NCBI GenBank assembly: GCA_001839685.1
Contig: MLAK01000603.1
Coordinates: 1 to 60,641 of the forward strand
DNA from: Tritrichomonas foetus
Lineage: Eukaryota; Parabasalia; Tritrichomonadida; Tritrichomonadidae
Reading direction: 5' to 3'
Length of the DNA: 60,641 nt
Numbering within the stretch: the first letter of the stretch is position 1; each line of letters starts with the position of its first letter. Below, one piece after another: positions 1-9,570 of this stretch. Position numbers and translations under genes: made by a program. The notes below the pieces were generated by a model that did not search any database, was not told where the DNA came from, and saw nothing but the letters and a program-made list of their open reading frames with translations.

Positions 1-390
1 TGGTCCCACAAAATCTTTGGGGGACCATTTTGTAAACCTTTCATATAGGAGGTATAATTATGATATCCGTTGGTGAAATAGGCTGAAATGCAAACACCTT
101 CAACAATTTAGAATCATTTTTGAAAGCGCATTAAAAAAAGCATTTTTGGAAAATGGCAGAAGCAAAGTGATGATGATAGATTTTCAAATCTGACATATGT
201 GATAATATGTCAGAAATTGGTTGAAAATAAAAAAACATGGCATGAATTTTTTCTGTATAAATAAAAAAAAAAAACATGTAGTATTCAAAATGATGTTGAG
301 GTATAGAAAAGTTTGCAATGTTTTTAACTTTTTCAGAAAGCTATAAAATATTTCTATATTGCATACGTTAAGATTTTAGCTAAAATTGTC
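1..390. other. AT-rich leader without recognisable gene
   Basis: No open frame with coding character was found. The first 34 bases contain two short inverted repeats (TGGTCCC with GGGACCA, and ACAAAAT with ATTTTGT), which could form a small hairpin or be chance. The segment is probably the 5' flank of the gene at 391 and the end of a gene outside the window. Confidence 0.4.
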
Positions 391-993
391 ATGAGCTCCG
401 AATCTGTCGAACTTTCAAATTCTGAGCCAAGCTCTGCTCCTCCTAAACCGAAATCATCTTCATCTTCATCATCATCATCTTCTTCTTCTTCAAGTAATAC
501 GTATTCCGAATCAAGTGACACATCTCCGCCAAAAAAAGTTAAAAAAAATGCAACCAATGATAAATCGAAAGAGAAAGAGAAATCTAAAGAGCAAAAATCC
601 AAACAGAAGTCAAAAGAAAATCCTAAAAAGCAGCCGAAAAATGAAGAACCTGAGCCTGAAGAAGAAGAAGAGGTAGGAAACCCTTCTTCTTCTTCTTCTT
701 CGTATCCTTCTGGAAGTGACTCAGGATATACTGCAAGTGAAGGTGATGAAAATGATTCTGGAAATGAAACAATGAATGACGAAATGAAAAAGAAAACGAA
801 AACTTTAAAAATTAAGAAGCCAAAGAAAAATAAGCACTATAAGCATGATATGATTGATGATAAAAGCCAATTTCATTCAACAGACGAGGAACCTTCAAAT
901 CGAGCGAAATCCCGAAATACCAGAAATCAATTAGCTAATGATGCAGAATTGAATAAGTCAAATGATAAATCCCAATGCTGCTTGTTATTATAA
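391..993 (+). CDS. Ser/Lys/Glu-rich low-complexity protein with C-terminal CaaX prenylation box
   Basis: This is a 200-residue protein with no recognised catalytic domain. A run of about 15 serines, encoded by mixed TCA/TCT codons (about 450-495), is followed by Lys/Glu-rich stretches, a second Ser run and a basic patch (about residues 130-150). The last four residues are C-L-L-L, a CaaX box whose final Leu favours geranylgeranylation by GGTase I, with a second Cys just before it. The basic and acidic disordered body plus lipid tail suggests a membrane-tethered scaffold or coat protein; that is inference. The stop codon is followed directly by ATAAA, giving the UAAA polyadenylation context used in trichomonads. 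An antisense open frame here is a shadow of the Ser/Glu codon repeats. Confidence 0.7.
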   Translation: MSSESVELSNSEPSSAPPKPKSSSSSSSSSSSSSSNTYSESSDTSPPKKVKKNATNDKSKEKEKSKEQKSKQKSKENPKKQPKNEEPEPEEEEEVGNPSSSSSSYPSGSDSGYTASEGDENDSGNETMNDEMKKKTKTLKIKKPKKNKHYKHDMIDDKSQFHSTDEEPSNRAKSRNTRNQLANDAELNKSNDKSQCCLLL

Positions 994-1337
994 ATAAAAA
1001 TATGATAAATCTATTTGAGCTTTAATTTTGTGAATTTATTAAAAAAATAGTGAAGTATTGATCAATTTATTCGTATTTTTAGATTTCTCAGTATTCAAGA
1101 AATTAAAAGCGAACTTTGATATGTATATAATCTAGTAAAATTACAAAAATTCTTTTTTCTCTGAAATAAAGTTTTTTAAAAAATTTAATATAGCGACGAA
1201 TTTGTGTCGAATGGTTAAAAATTCATGACATTGAACCGCCTGGTTATTTCTATGAGGTGCATCTAAAAATTATCTGTTGAGAGACCGTTCAAAATACACC
1301 CTTAACAGAAAATCAAGCGTCATACTTTTTATAGTAT
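994..1337. other. Convergent 3' spacer
   Basis: This AT-rich spacer lies between two convergent genes (391-993 plus strand, 1338-2939 minus strand). No gene, RNA or repeat was recognised. Confidence 0.5.
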
Positions 1338-2939
1338 CTATTCACCTGTGAAATATGTAACATAATTTCCGAAATGACAAGTTGATTCATCGTCTCCATA
1401 GTTGGACAACACGACTATTCTGAATGCCTCACATCGAATAATTGGCTGGAAGTTGAATATTTGTGGCTCATTTGTACCTTTAGTCAGATTGAATGTACCA
1501 GTCAAGAGTCTTTTCTCGTTTTCAAGGAAGAATTCAATAGCAAATTGTTTGATTGCACATGGGAAGTCAAGCACTGGTTCGAAAACGAGTCTCTTTAAGT
1601 TAAAGTAGTGGTCAGCCTGAGTGAAGATGTATGTAAAGTTTCCAGTAGAAGATGGCATTGTCCAACCGCCTCCTTCACGGTTTTCATCGATTCCTTTGAC
1701 TTCTTTGGTGAAAACTCGCTTGAAGCTTTCGAGTGCCTCGGGCTTGATTGGCTCACCTTTGGAAGGCGTAATGGCAATGAGGATTGGCTCACCTTTAGTT
1801 TCGAGGACTCGCGGAGTAACGAGCGTGGCTGAGCTGTAGCCATGGGCGGCCTGGACCTGCTTCACTTTGCCCTCGAGTTGTCGCTGGAGGGTTTCGACGC
1901 GCGTGGCAGAGGCGCTATCCTGGCGCTTCAGAGCGGCAGTCACGTGTGAGGAAATTTGTTCGAGTGTGGAGAGAATGCCTGGGAAGCGGGTCACGGAAGG
2001 AAGCTGGTCTGGATCAAAGCAAAGAACCTCCTCTTCGGGTTCTGGCGGAAGAGTTGGTGTTGGAATAGGCGTGGGTGTTGGTGTAGATGTAGGTGTTGGG
2101 GTAGGCGTGGGTGTTGGGGTAGGCGTGGGTGTTGGGGTAGGCGTGGGTGTTGGAGTAGGTGTTGATGTTGGAGTAGGTGTTGGAGTGGGTGTTGGAGTGG
2201 GTGTTGGGGTAGGCGTGGGTGTTGGAGTAGGTGTTGATGTTGGAGTAGGTGTTGGAGTGGGTGTTGGAGTGGGTGTTGGGGTAGGCGTGGGTGTTGGAGT
2301 AGGTGTTGATGTTGGAGTGGGTGTTGGAGTAGGTGTTGGAGTTGGAGTAGGTGTTGGAGTGGGTGTTGGAGTGGGTGTTGGAGTGGGTGTTGGGGTAGGT
2401 GTTGGAGTGGGTGTGTGTGTTGGTGTTGGGGTAGGAGTTGAAGTTGGAGCTAGAGTAGGAGTAGGCGAGGGAACTGGTGTTGATGTTGGAGTTGGCTCGG
2501 GTGTGGAAACTGGTGTTGATGTAGGAGTGGGTTTCTGTTTTGAATAATCGATTGGTGTATTAAGGGGAAGGAATCGTTCCAAAAAGAGGATCAAATTTGT
2601 AAACGACAAAGTGTCAAAGAGCAATGTGTAAAGTTTTCTAAATGGCCATTCGACAATTGCCAGGAAAGATGTGACCAAAAATTTAATAAATCTGTAAACT
2701 GATACGCATATAAATGTTGAGAAATTTTTAAACCAGCAGAGGAATCTACGTGGAAAGTTAATGAGAAAACAAATGAATCTATTGAGCGTTCTGATGGGAT
2801 GGAGAATAAGACATAAAAATCGCTTGAAATGGCAAAAGAATTTATCGATGACTGTTGTTTTTCTTGGTTCTGTTTTGGGCTTTTCTGCGCTTGATTCCTC
2901 AACAGCTGAAACCAGCAGAGCGAGGAATAAAAAGCACAT
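1338..2939 (-). CDS. SUN-domain protein with long Thr-Pro repeat spacer
   Basis: This is a 533-residue protein. It begins with a hydrophobic signal-like segment (residues 1-18), followed by Cys/Phe/Arg-rich hydrophobic stretches (about 30-130) that could be membrane anchors or hairpins. Next come about 158 residues of almost pure Thr-Pro dipeptides with periodic Ser-Thr-Pro (about 139-297). A short helical stretch (about 315-350) leads to a C-terminal domain that resembles the SUN (Sad1/UNC-84) fold: GGGW, then A-I-K-Q-F-A-I-E, then L-L-T-G-T-F, then [10 protein letters not shown] and S-T-C-H-F, ending two residues after the G-E-like end typical of SUN domains. SUN proteins of the inner nuclear membrane place this domain in the perinuclear space, where it binds KASH peptides. 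The (TP)n tract would be a stiff, possibly O-glycosylated spacer. The family call rests on motif order, not on a search. An ER-lumenal SUN-like (Slp1/SUCO type) role is the alternative. Confidence 0.68.
   Translation of the reverse strand: MCFLFLALLVSAVEESSAEKPKTEPRKTTVIDKFFCHFKRFLCLILHPIRTLNRFICFLINFPRRFLCWFKNFSTFICVSVYRFIKFLVTSFLAIVEWPFRKLYTLLFDTLSFTNLILFLERFLPLNTPIDYSKQKPTPTSTPVSTPEPTPTSTPVPSPTPTLAPTSTPTPTPTHTPTPTPTPTPTPTPTPTPTPTPTPTPTPTPTPTPTSTPTPTPTPTPTPTPTPTPTPTPTSTPTPTPTPTPTPTPTPTPTPTPTSTPTPTPTPTPTPTPTPTPTPTPTPTSTPTPTPIPTPTLPPEPEEEVLCFDPDQLPSVTRFPGILSTLEQISSHVTAALKRQDSASATRVETLQRQLEGKVKQVQAAHGYSSATLVTPRVLETKGEPILIAITPSKGEPIKPEALESFKRVFTKEVKGIDENREGGGWTMPSSTGNFTYIFTQADHYFNLKRLVFEPVLDFPCAIKQFAIEFFLENEKRLLTGTFNLTKGTNEPQIFNFQPIIRCEAFRIVVLSNYGDDESTCHFGNYVTYFTGE
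2050..2525. repeat. Thr-Pro coding minisatellite with 72-bp higher-order unit
   Basis: The plus strand is almost pure G, T and A here (repeats such as GGTGTTGGAGTGG), because the minus strand encodes ACx-CCx codons. Units carrying the Ser codon recur every 72 bases: two copies (2161-2232 and 2233-2304) are identical base for base, and a third begins at 2305. The tract is much richer in G+C than its surroundings. Long antisense frames over it are shadows of the repeat. Confidence 0.9.
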
Positions 2940-4561
2940 TTTTTCGATGGGACGATAAAAAAAACCGTTTAATAAAGAACCAAAATATAAAAAAAATCCC
3001 TGGTGAATGGAGAATTGATTTTCTTTTATACTTGAAATATTTATATAAAAGTTGCTAATGCATGGTAAAAAATATTTTGAGGCATTTTTTATTTATTGGT
3101 TATCGAGAAAATGACGGATTAAAGTTCCTAATGAGATGAAAATATTCAATATAAATTAATCGTTCATGATCGATACAAAGAATTTTTAATAATTTATCTG
3201 GTCGCGCATTAACAAACCTTTTCAAAATGAAATCTGGAATATCTCAAGATTTCAAAAACTAAAAATCTAAATAAGAAAATGATGCAAAAATAAAAAACCT
3301 CTGTTTTCAATTCAAAAAGACAGTTATCAGCCAGCGTGGTCAAAGTTGTGTTTCTTTTGCATTCAGATTATACGTTTCCACACGTTTTAATACTTCATCA
3401 TATTTACCCGAAACCAGATTATTTCTATTAATTATCAAGCGAAGCAGAATCACCAATCTCCAATAATTTGTAGATATCACTTTGATACATTTGATTACGC
3501 TTTATTTCTTGAATGTTGTCTCCATCAACAATATTATTGTTTCTGGGAATGTAAATTCATCAACGGCAAGAACATCCTGTATTTTTCTTGATTCTCCAGA
3601 TTATGGAATGACTGCTCAGAAAGCTATCTTATGATCAAAAATATTTCCTTTCCAACAGATTTTTATGCCTTTTAGATGATTGAATATCTTTTCCCTGATT
3701 TAGATAAAGACTCAAACTTATATATTCTTTCTCCAATTCTGAAAAGATGTTTTAAATCCAACCCTCAAGAAAGAATTCACGATTGTCAAAATAGAACATC
3801 AGCTATTTTCTATTTAATAAAAAGAAGATCCTTCACTAAAAGTTTTCATTTATGGAGACAAAGCACTGAACGACAAAAAAAAGACTATTTTCATAACATA
3901 AGAAACAATTAATGTGAGGGAAAGTTATTAAACACTTACTAATGAATATTTTTAATATTTTATGAAATATATTGACATCTTTATAACTAAGTTTATGTAA
4001 CATTGGGACACGAGCACTATTTGATTTCATCATGGAAATATTTTTGATCCAAAAATTGCTTTTTTTTAAAGATATATCATGAAAATATATAAATGAAGAT
4101 GATTAATATTTTCACTATATCAGAGTTATTATAAATATCTGTCCGATAAATATTAAAACAACATCTATTAATATTACCCTTGAGTTTGAATAAACTTTTT
4201 TTCACTCTCATCATTTTGAAATTGGTGTAAAATTTACTGTTTTGCCAAATCGTATAAAATATCTTAGTCGCTTTGGTAGAAAAGGTGATTACCAAAATGC
4301 TCACTCTTGCAATGAATTGCTGGAAGTTGAATAATATGCTCATTAAGAAGGATATGCTCATTAAGAAGGATATGTTCATTAAAAAGAATTTCCCATATCA
4401 ATCATCTCATAATTTTAGCATTGTTATCCAAACTTTTGCCAACTCAGTTTCTCATTTATAATATGTGAATAAAAAATCTATTAAAAAAAAAGGTTTTTTG
4501 AAAAAGGGATTGATATCGATTCACATTTGTTTATGAAATATATTTTTCAAGTAGTTTTCCT
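2940..4561. other. Gene-poor spacer with possible coding relics
   Basis: No intact gene is supported. A 78-codon plus-strand frame (3676-3912) holds the phrase I-L-S-P-I-L-K-R-C-F-K-S-N-P-Q-E-R-I, which resembles the end of a protein-kinase domain. On the minus strand, 3600-3435 reads as two adjoining frames (D-V-L-A-V-D-E-F, then D-G-D-N-I-Q-E-I-K-R) joined by a frameshift. Both may be remnants of dead genes, but neither could be placed in a family with confidence. A three-copy 18-bp repeat lies at 4336-4389. Confidence 0.3.
4336..4389. repeat. 18-bp direct repeat, three copies
   Basis: ATGCTCATTAAGAAGGAT occurs at 4336-4353 and 4354-4371. A diverged third copy lies at 4372-4389. It falls in AT-rich spacer with no gene. 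Confidence 0.85.
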
Positions 4562-4825
4562 TCATTTTCCGTCTTCTTCTTCTTCATTTAATAATTCTTG
4601 AATATCCTCGTCATCAAGAGACGAATCGGTAATGTCATCATTTTCATCTGCAATAGCGGCGAAATTGATCTCTTTTAAGAGTGGAGCTGGTGGTGCGACA
4701 ATATTGGCCTTAAGCATGGCTTCTGTAATAGCGTTTTGATTGCTGTCAATTAAAGCAGACTCGTCCCCTTTGGCATAAAAATCGACATTTTCGTTGGAAT
4801 TTGAAACAGAGCAGCACAAGCCCAT
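4562..4825 (-). CDS. Small acidic protein with N-terminal MGLCCS dual-acylation motif
   Basis: This is an 87-residue protein. It starts M-G-L-C-C-S, a context for N-myristoylation at Gly2 and palmitoylation at Cys4 and Cys5. The rest is hydrophilic and ends in an acidic tail rich in Asp and Glu (about residues 58-87). No fold was recognised. The arrangement recalls small lipid-anchored adaptors such as LAMTOR1/p18, but there is no clear sequence match, so this is only an analogy. The DHHC enzyme at 25.4 kb is the kind that would palmitoylate it. The short length and isolated position leave some doubt that it is expressed. Confidence 0.6.
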   Translation of the reverse strand: MGLCCSVSNSNENVDFYAKGDESALIDSNQNAITEAMLKANIVAPPAPLLKEINFAAIADENDDITDSSLDDEDIQELLNEEEEDGK

Positions 4826-5254
4826 GAGTTTTGTTGATAATACTCGAAACCCACGTTTATCGTCACCCTCAGAAAATAGTTATTGTAGTTAACTAAATGT
4901 TGTTAACTAGATTATTGCGAATTTTAGTGAAATGTGACAATTGATTTTGGTGAATATCGATAATTAAATTTCTCCTGAGTAGCAAATAATTTTTGCAAGA
5001 ACATTAATCATATTTAACATTTAAGAAAAATTTGTTTTAAGAAAGGATATTGGTAATTACTTTTCAATGAGTGAAGAAACATACACACACAAAAAAATCG
5101 ACATAACTCATATTTTCATTATTGAGACTGGTATTGGAGATAGCTCTTTCATGGATCTAGATCAGATCGATTGAGGGTAATGACGCTTATTCTTCCTTGC
5201 CTGCATGCTATTTAGATCATGTTATATCAAATGAAATGAGATGAGGAAGTGAAC
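4826..5254. other. AT-rich spacer
   Basis: This is the 5' flank of the minus-strand gene ending at 4825. No gene or repeat was recognised. Confidence 0.4.
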
Positions 5255-6360
5255 TCAGAATATTAAATATGAACCAAAAAATTCAATGTTGGTGATACGA
5301 AGATAATTGTATCCACTCGATGAGGGTCCTGTTTGTATAATTCGAATGAAACGAAATAGCGATTTTTGTTGATTTCTATTTTTGATATCAAATGTTTGAA
5401 TTTGATCTCGAGAACAAAAAGTTTGGTCTTTTGAATGTGAATAAAGTTCTTTCCGATCTTTTCCATCATTTGAGTCTTCAATATTCCATGAACGAAGATG
5501 ATGTGATAGATATTTTGAAGTTTTTATTGAATTATTCGACAAAGGAAAAAATGATTTTTGAAATCAGAATAAAGATATGAATCTTCTACTTCTAGTGATA
5601 CATAATAACTGGTTCTTGATGAATTATATTCAAAAAGTGATGAAAATGATCCCCAATCTTTATCTCTGTTTCCTGTGATATCAACAACTCCTGATTCACA
5701 AATATTTCCTCCCACGTGTAATTAATTTATTAATTTTGAAATGATTGCTTCTAATAGTTTTTTCTTTTTTACATTCACAAGTGATAAGATGTATAGTTTT
5801 AATTTAATAGAATTAATCTCTTGGCGAAGTGAATCTTTATTCATTTGTTTTGATTGTTCCAAAATTTTAGAAGTAATTGGTTAAGTTTCAATTTGAACAT
5901 CTGTTTTGCTATTTCAAAATGATTATTCTAAAGTTGGAAGCTTTCTTTCATGTCTTATTCTTTTTGATTAATGTTTTGGTTGATAACACTCACATAATAA
6001 TGGATGTGAAATTAATTTCATCATTTCTACTTCATAATTTAAAAAAGTTGGAAATAATTATAAAATAGATTTTTCTTTCTCTTTGTCAGATATTTCAATA
6101 TTTTTTTAAAAATCATGAACAAAACCAATAAAAAGTGAAAGAATGAATTCCAAAAGATGATGATTTTCAATAAAAAGTGATGGTGTTGTAAATATTCGAT
6201 ATAATAGTGAAGATAACATTTTACGCAATAATCCATTTTCTTCAAGAGGAGCTTTTTTCCTCTTTCAAATACATTTTGAGTGATAAATACAACTTCTGCA
6301 ATCTTTTTTTTGAATGAACTTATCTTCGAATTTCAGATTGATTTTCTTCATCTTGTTCTA
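5255..6360 (-). pseudogene. Decayed coiled-coil/F5/8-discoidin family gene
   Basis: Read on the minus strand from 6360 down, several frames join into one protein of a trichomonad family with an N-terminal helical part, a short coiled coil and a C-terminal F5/8 type C (discoidin) domain. Pieces in order are: a frame reading S-L-F-I-E-N-H-H-L-L-E-F-I-L (about 6190); a coiled-coil phrase E-Q-S-K-Q-M-N-K-D-S-L-R-Q-E-I (about 5850); G-G-N-I-C-E-S-G-V-V-D-I-T-G (about 5710); H-H-L-R-S-W-N-I-E-D-S-N-D-G (about 5490); and R-I-I-Q-T-G-P then Y-L-R-I-T-N-I-E-F-F-G (about 5340-5270). Stops and frameshifts occur at several places, so it cannot make one protein. BTB domains often precede this architecture, but none was seen here. 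Confidence 0.65.
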
Positions 6361-6556
6361 CTTCGATATGCTTTTTGACAGCTAGCATATCTCATAGGAA
6401 AAAAAGTTCTGCATAAAAAAGAATATTATTTATACTTAGTTTATTTAATTAATAACATTTATGAATTTTGAACAGTGACAATATTGTCATTTTTAGATAT
6501 GCGCACTAAAAATGCAGGTTTAAAAATGATCGATAGATAACAAATTATGATTTTGA

Positions 6557-7126
6557 TTAACAACATCCACCCGATTTTTCTTCTTTGTTTGTAAGGTTAT
6601 TATTTCCTCTATTAATTGGTCTTTCTTCAGCCTGAGGTTCACCAATTTCTGCAACTTTTTTAAAAAGCTCAACAACACCTTCTCCACTTTTTGCAGAGCA
6701 TTCCATATAAAATGCCAAACCATTTTTAGCTGCATAGGATTCAGCCTCTTCTTTAGACACTCGCCGATCGTCAACTTTATCCAGTTTAGTGCCAGCTAGA
6801 ACGAGTGTCATATTTGTGGGCCCCTTCTCCTCCAATTCCTGGATCCAAATATCGAGTGCTTTAAACGATTCAACGTTTGTTAAATCAAAACATAATATCG
6901 CAACGTTTGCTGAGCGATAATACATTGGAGTGAGAGCTCTGTATCGTTCCTGGCCGGCCGTATCCCAAATTTGCATTGTGAGGCACCTTTGATTGGTCGA
7001 TATGACATGAGTTTGAAAAGCAGCCCCAATTGTCGCAGCGCTGTCTTCTTTGAATAAACCGCTTGTTAATCTATTGAGCATTGATGTTTTGCCAACTTGC
7101 GTGCTTCCAAGCAAAACAACTTTCAT
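6557..7126 (-). CDS. Rab5-like small GTPase
   Basis: This 189-residue protein is full length for a Rab. It has the P-loop GSTQVGKT (7-14), switch I Thr in A-T-I-G-A-A-F (about 31-37), the switch II motif WDTAGQE (54-60), G5 as S-A-K and a C-terminal G-G-C-C for double geranylgeranylation. The effector loop A-T-I-G-A-A-F is typical of Rab5/Rab21-type endosomal Rabs, so a role in early endocytic traffic is likely. The G4 motif reads T-K-L-D (113-116) instead of the usual N-K-x-D; the Asp that contacts guanine is kept. The start ATG is unambiguous, and the N-terminus is very short ahead of the P-loop. Confidence 0.9.
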   Translation of the reverse strand: MKVVLLGSTQVGKTSMLNRLTSGLFKEDSAATIGAAFQTHVISTNQRCLTMQIWDTAGQERYRALTPMYYRSANVAILCFDLTNVESFKALDIWIQELEEKGPTNMTLVLAGTKLDKVDDRRVSKEEAESYAAKNGLAFYMECSAKSGEGVVELFKKVAEIGEPQAEERPINRGNNNLTNKEEKSGGCC

Positions 7127-7706
7127 GAGAAAATCTATGAAATTTTGAAAATCTATGAAATTTCAATGAAATGTATCGTATGTGCTATTCAATTAGCTTT
7201 AGTAATTGCATTGAATTTATTGACAGGAGTCGATCATAATAAATACAATTTTAACCCGATACATTGAAAAAGTGATAGTGCACAATCACAATATCGAATA
7301 TGGTTGAGCCGATGTAACTCTGTTAATGTCCTACAATGACATAAATAAGTGATAATTTTTGTTGGTTGTTCATATAGCTTCAATAGAACGTATTTCTATC
7401 ATTTTTAGGAAAAAATTTATGAAAATTCAATCCTGTCCAAGATACTTTCGACTATGTCAAACAAATAAAAGTAAGTGCATAGTATGTAGAGTATAGCTTA
7501 TTAAGGAGTCATTACTTTATCATTTTTTTTGTTCCAATAAAAAAATTTGATTAAAGACTAATTTTCAAAAACATTCCAAATCATTTTATATTGTTTACTT
7601 TCAAACTAGAAATATGATGAATCATAAAATTTCAAAAATTCTCTTTTGTATAAACATAAAAATGGATAAAATGATTTTATATACGTTTAAAATAAAAAAG
7701 TCGAAA
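7127..7706. other. Divergent promoter spacer
   Basis: This AT-rich spacer lies between the start of the Rab gene (minus) and IFT46 (plus). An open frame runs in from 7614, but its first 31 codons are Ile/Lys-rich and unlike IFT46, so the start is placed at 7707. No RNA gene was seen. Confidence 0.45.
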
Positions 7707-8690
7707 ATGTATTCAGACTCAGATAATGATCGTGATGCCAGTCTGGATATTCAATTTGACACAAATGCTCTTGGAAGCCCAAAATCGAATGGAGTTCCAC
7801 CAAACCCGAATATAACGCCAGATTCAAAATACGACAGATCTTTCAGTTTTTCTGACGATGACGAACAGTTGGCATCATCAGGACAAACTCCGCCAAGATC
7901 ATCAGCAAAACTTACAGAGGAAGGGACACCAGTTGCCACCGGATATGGAAATTCACGATATTCTTCAAATTATCGAGATTCTTATCAACCTGATACAAAT
8001 TCCGGTGACAATTATGGTGGAAATGATGACTATGGCGGGGAAAATGATTATGGAGCTTCGTCAGAATTCGCGTCGTTGTTTAGCCTTATCAGTAATTTCC
8101 AACCAGAGCCTGTCGAAATTTCGGTTCATTGGAAACCTTTTATCCCAGAATTAATTCCAGCGATTGGCGCAATTGACGCCTTTATCAAAGTTCCTAGGCC
8201 AGATTCGGAATTTGATGATCTCGGTCTTGTCATTTTAGATGAGCCTTCAATTTCGCAAAGCAATCCACAAGTGTTAAGAATGGAGCTTCGTGAACAATGC
8301 GGAATTACTTCCCCAGGGAATGAAAGTGATGGATATATTGGATTCATTGAAGATGTTCAAAAGAATCGTAAAGCTCTGGATTCTTGGCTAGAATCGATTG
8401 AAGAAATACATAGAAACCGTCCGCCTCCGACACTTATTTATAGTAGTCAAATGCCAGAATTAGAGGATCTGATGCAGCCATGGGACGAAACATTCGAGGA
8501 AACTCTGCAGGCCTGTCCACTGCCAACGGCCGAGCTCGATTGCTCGCTTGAGGATTATGCGAAAATTATTTGTGCGCTTCTTGAAATTCCTGTGAAAGGA
8601 AATATCATAGAGTCCTTGCATCATCTATTTTCGCTTTATGCTCAATTCGAAGGAAATCACTACTTTAGATCGCAAGCGGGAGCAGTCTAA
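7707..8690 (+). CDS. IFT46: Intraflagellar transport protein 46
   Basis: This 327-residue protein has a disordered acidic Ser/Asp/Gly-rich N-terminal third, then the conserved IFT46 C-terminal domain. Diagnostic stretches are W-K-P-F-I-P-E-L-I-P-A-I-G-A-I-D-A-F-I-K-V-P-R-P, L-G-L-V-I-L-D-E-P-S, L-D-S-W-L-E-S-I-E-E-I-H-R, and L-P-T-A-E-L-D-C followed by I-C-A-L-L-E-I-P-V and S-L-H-H-L-F-S-L-Y. IFT46 is an IFT-B core subunit that carries axonemal cargo such as outer dynein arms along flagella. This fits a flagellated protist. The ATG at 7707 (M-Y-S-D-S-D) is preferred over upstream Met codons at 7614 because the extension is low-complexity and not conserved. Confidence 0.93.
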   Translation: MYSDSDNDRDASLDIQFDTNALGSPKSNGVPPNPNITPDSKYDRSFSFSDDDEQLASSGQTPPRSSAKLTEEGTPVATGYGNSRYSSNYRDSYQPDTNSGDNYGGNDDYGGENDYGASSEFASLFSLISNFQPEPVEISVHWKPFIPELIPAIGAIDAFIKVPRPDSEFDDLGLVILDEPSISQSNPQVLRMELREQCGITSPGNESDGYIGFIEDVQKNRKALDSWLESIEEIHRNRPPPTLIYSSQMPELEDLMQPWDETFEETLQACPLPTAELDCSLEDYAKIICALLEIPVKGNIIESLHHLFSLYAQFEGNHYFRSQAGAV

Positions 8691-9126
8691 TACTTGTTAT
8701 TTTTATAAACTACCATTAAATCGATGAAATTATCATATCTAATATATATACACATTATCTTCTATTTGCGATATGAGTTTTCTTCTTAATCCAGGAAACA
8801 AGTTAAATTTCAATATCTAAATTGGAAATGCCTAACAAAGATTATGGATGCATGTTACATAATGTGACTATAAATCAACCACATTGTGATGGACTTAGAT
8901 GAAATGAAGCCATTACATCATTTGTATAATTTTCATAAATCTTAATTTGATGCTTGGTGTTGTTTTTGTGAAATATTCAATCTGTGAAATAGTGACCATA
9001 TAAAAATGGAAAATTGATAAATCATTGAAATGGTGGTGAGTATACTCACAATTGTGATAATTGGCAATTCAATGTTAATCTGGCCAATATTTTGAGAAAA
9101 ATAACGATTTTGATAACAGATAAAAA
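8691..9126. other. AT-rich spacer
   Basis: This spacer lies between two plus-strand genes. A short antisense frame shows no recognisable product. Confidence 0.4.
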
Positions 9127-9570
9127 ATGTATCGCGCAAGTACGCCTGCAATGCCTTACAAACCAAAGAGATGGATTGGTTTTTTAACCGACATCAAAGA
9201 AGAATCGTCAGCATTCAAACAAGTTTTAAAAGACGCCTCTACAACAAAAGAAAAATCGAATCAGGACTTCCAAAAATTCGCTCAAAAATCGTTTAATACA
9301 ATTCACAATTCAGAAAGGAAAAAAGCCGATCCGTCAAAATGCGTGCCTCGATTGTCGAGACCAAGAACGAGAAAAGTGGAAAAAAGATCATACGAATCAC
9401 CGTTTGAGTATGAAATCCGGGTTGCAAATCACGACAAATGGCCAAAAAGGCCATCTTCAGCGCATAGAGTGTTACGGCCGATCAGATTAAACGATTATCC
9501 CGATATGGAGCGACCGAAAGATATTATTTGTGTAATGGGGGCACCAATGGATACCCTTGTTCCTATGTAA
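9127..9570 (+). CDS. Small basic protein of unknown function
   Basis: This 147-residue protein is strongly basic (many Lys/Arg) and contains P-S-S-A-H-R and clusters of Arg-Pro-Arg and Lys-Arg. Such composition is common in small trichomonad and axonemal microtubule-binding proteins, and the neighbour is IFT46, but no family was recognised. Codon use resembles the confident genes nearby and the frame is free of low complexity, so it is probably real. Confidence 0.6.
   Translation: MYRASTPAMPYKPKRWIGFLTDIKEESSAFKQVLKDASTTKEKSNQDFQKFAQKSFNTIHNSERKKADPSKCVPRLSRPRTRKVEKRSYESPFEYEIRVANHDKWPKRPSSAHRVLRPIRLNDYPDMERPKDIICVMGAPMDTLVPM

Noticed and set aside
1..34. Hairpin at the window start as a transposon end
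   Set aside because: Arms are only seven bases and the window edge hides the context.
1867..2547. Plus-strand open frame of 226 codons (Val-Gly repeats)
   Set aside because: It is the antisense shadow of the Thr-Pro repeat; the minus frame has flanking unique domains and a signal-like start.
7614..7706. Upstream extension of IFT46
   Set aside because: The extension is Ile/Lys-rich, not conserved in IFT46, and a good ATG follows at 7707.
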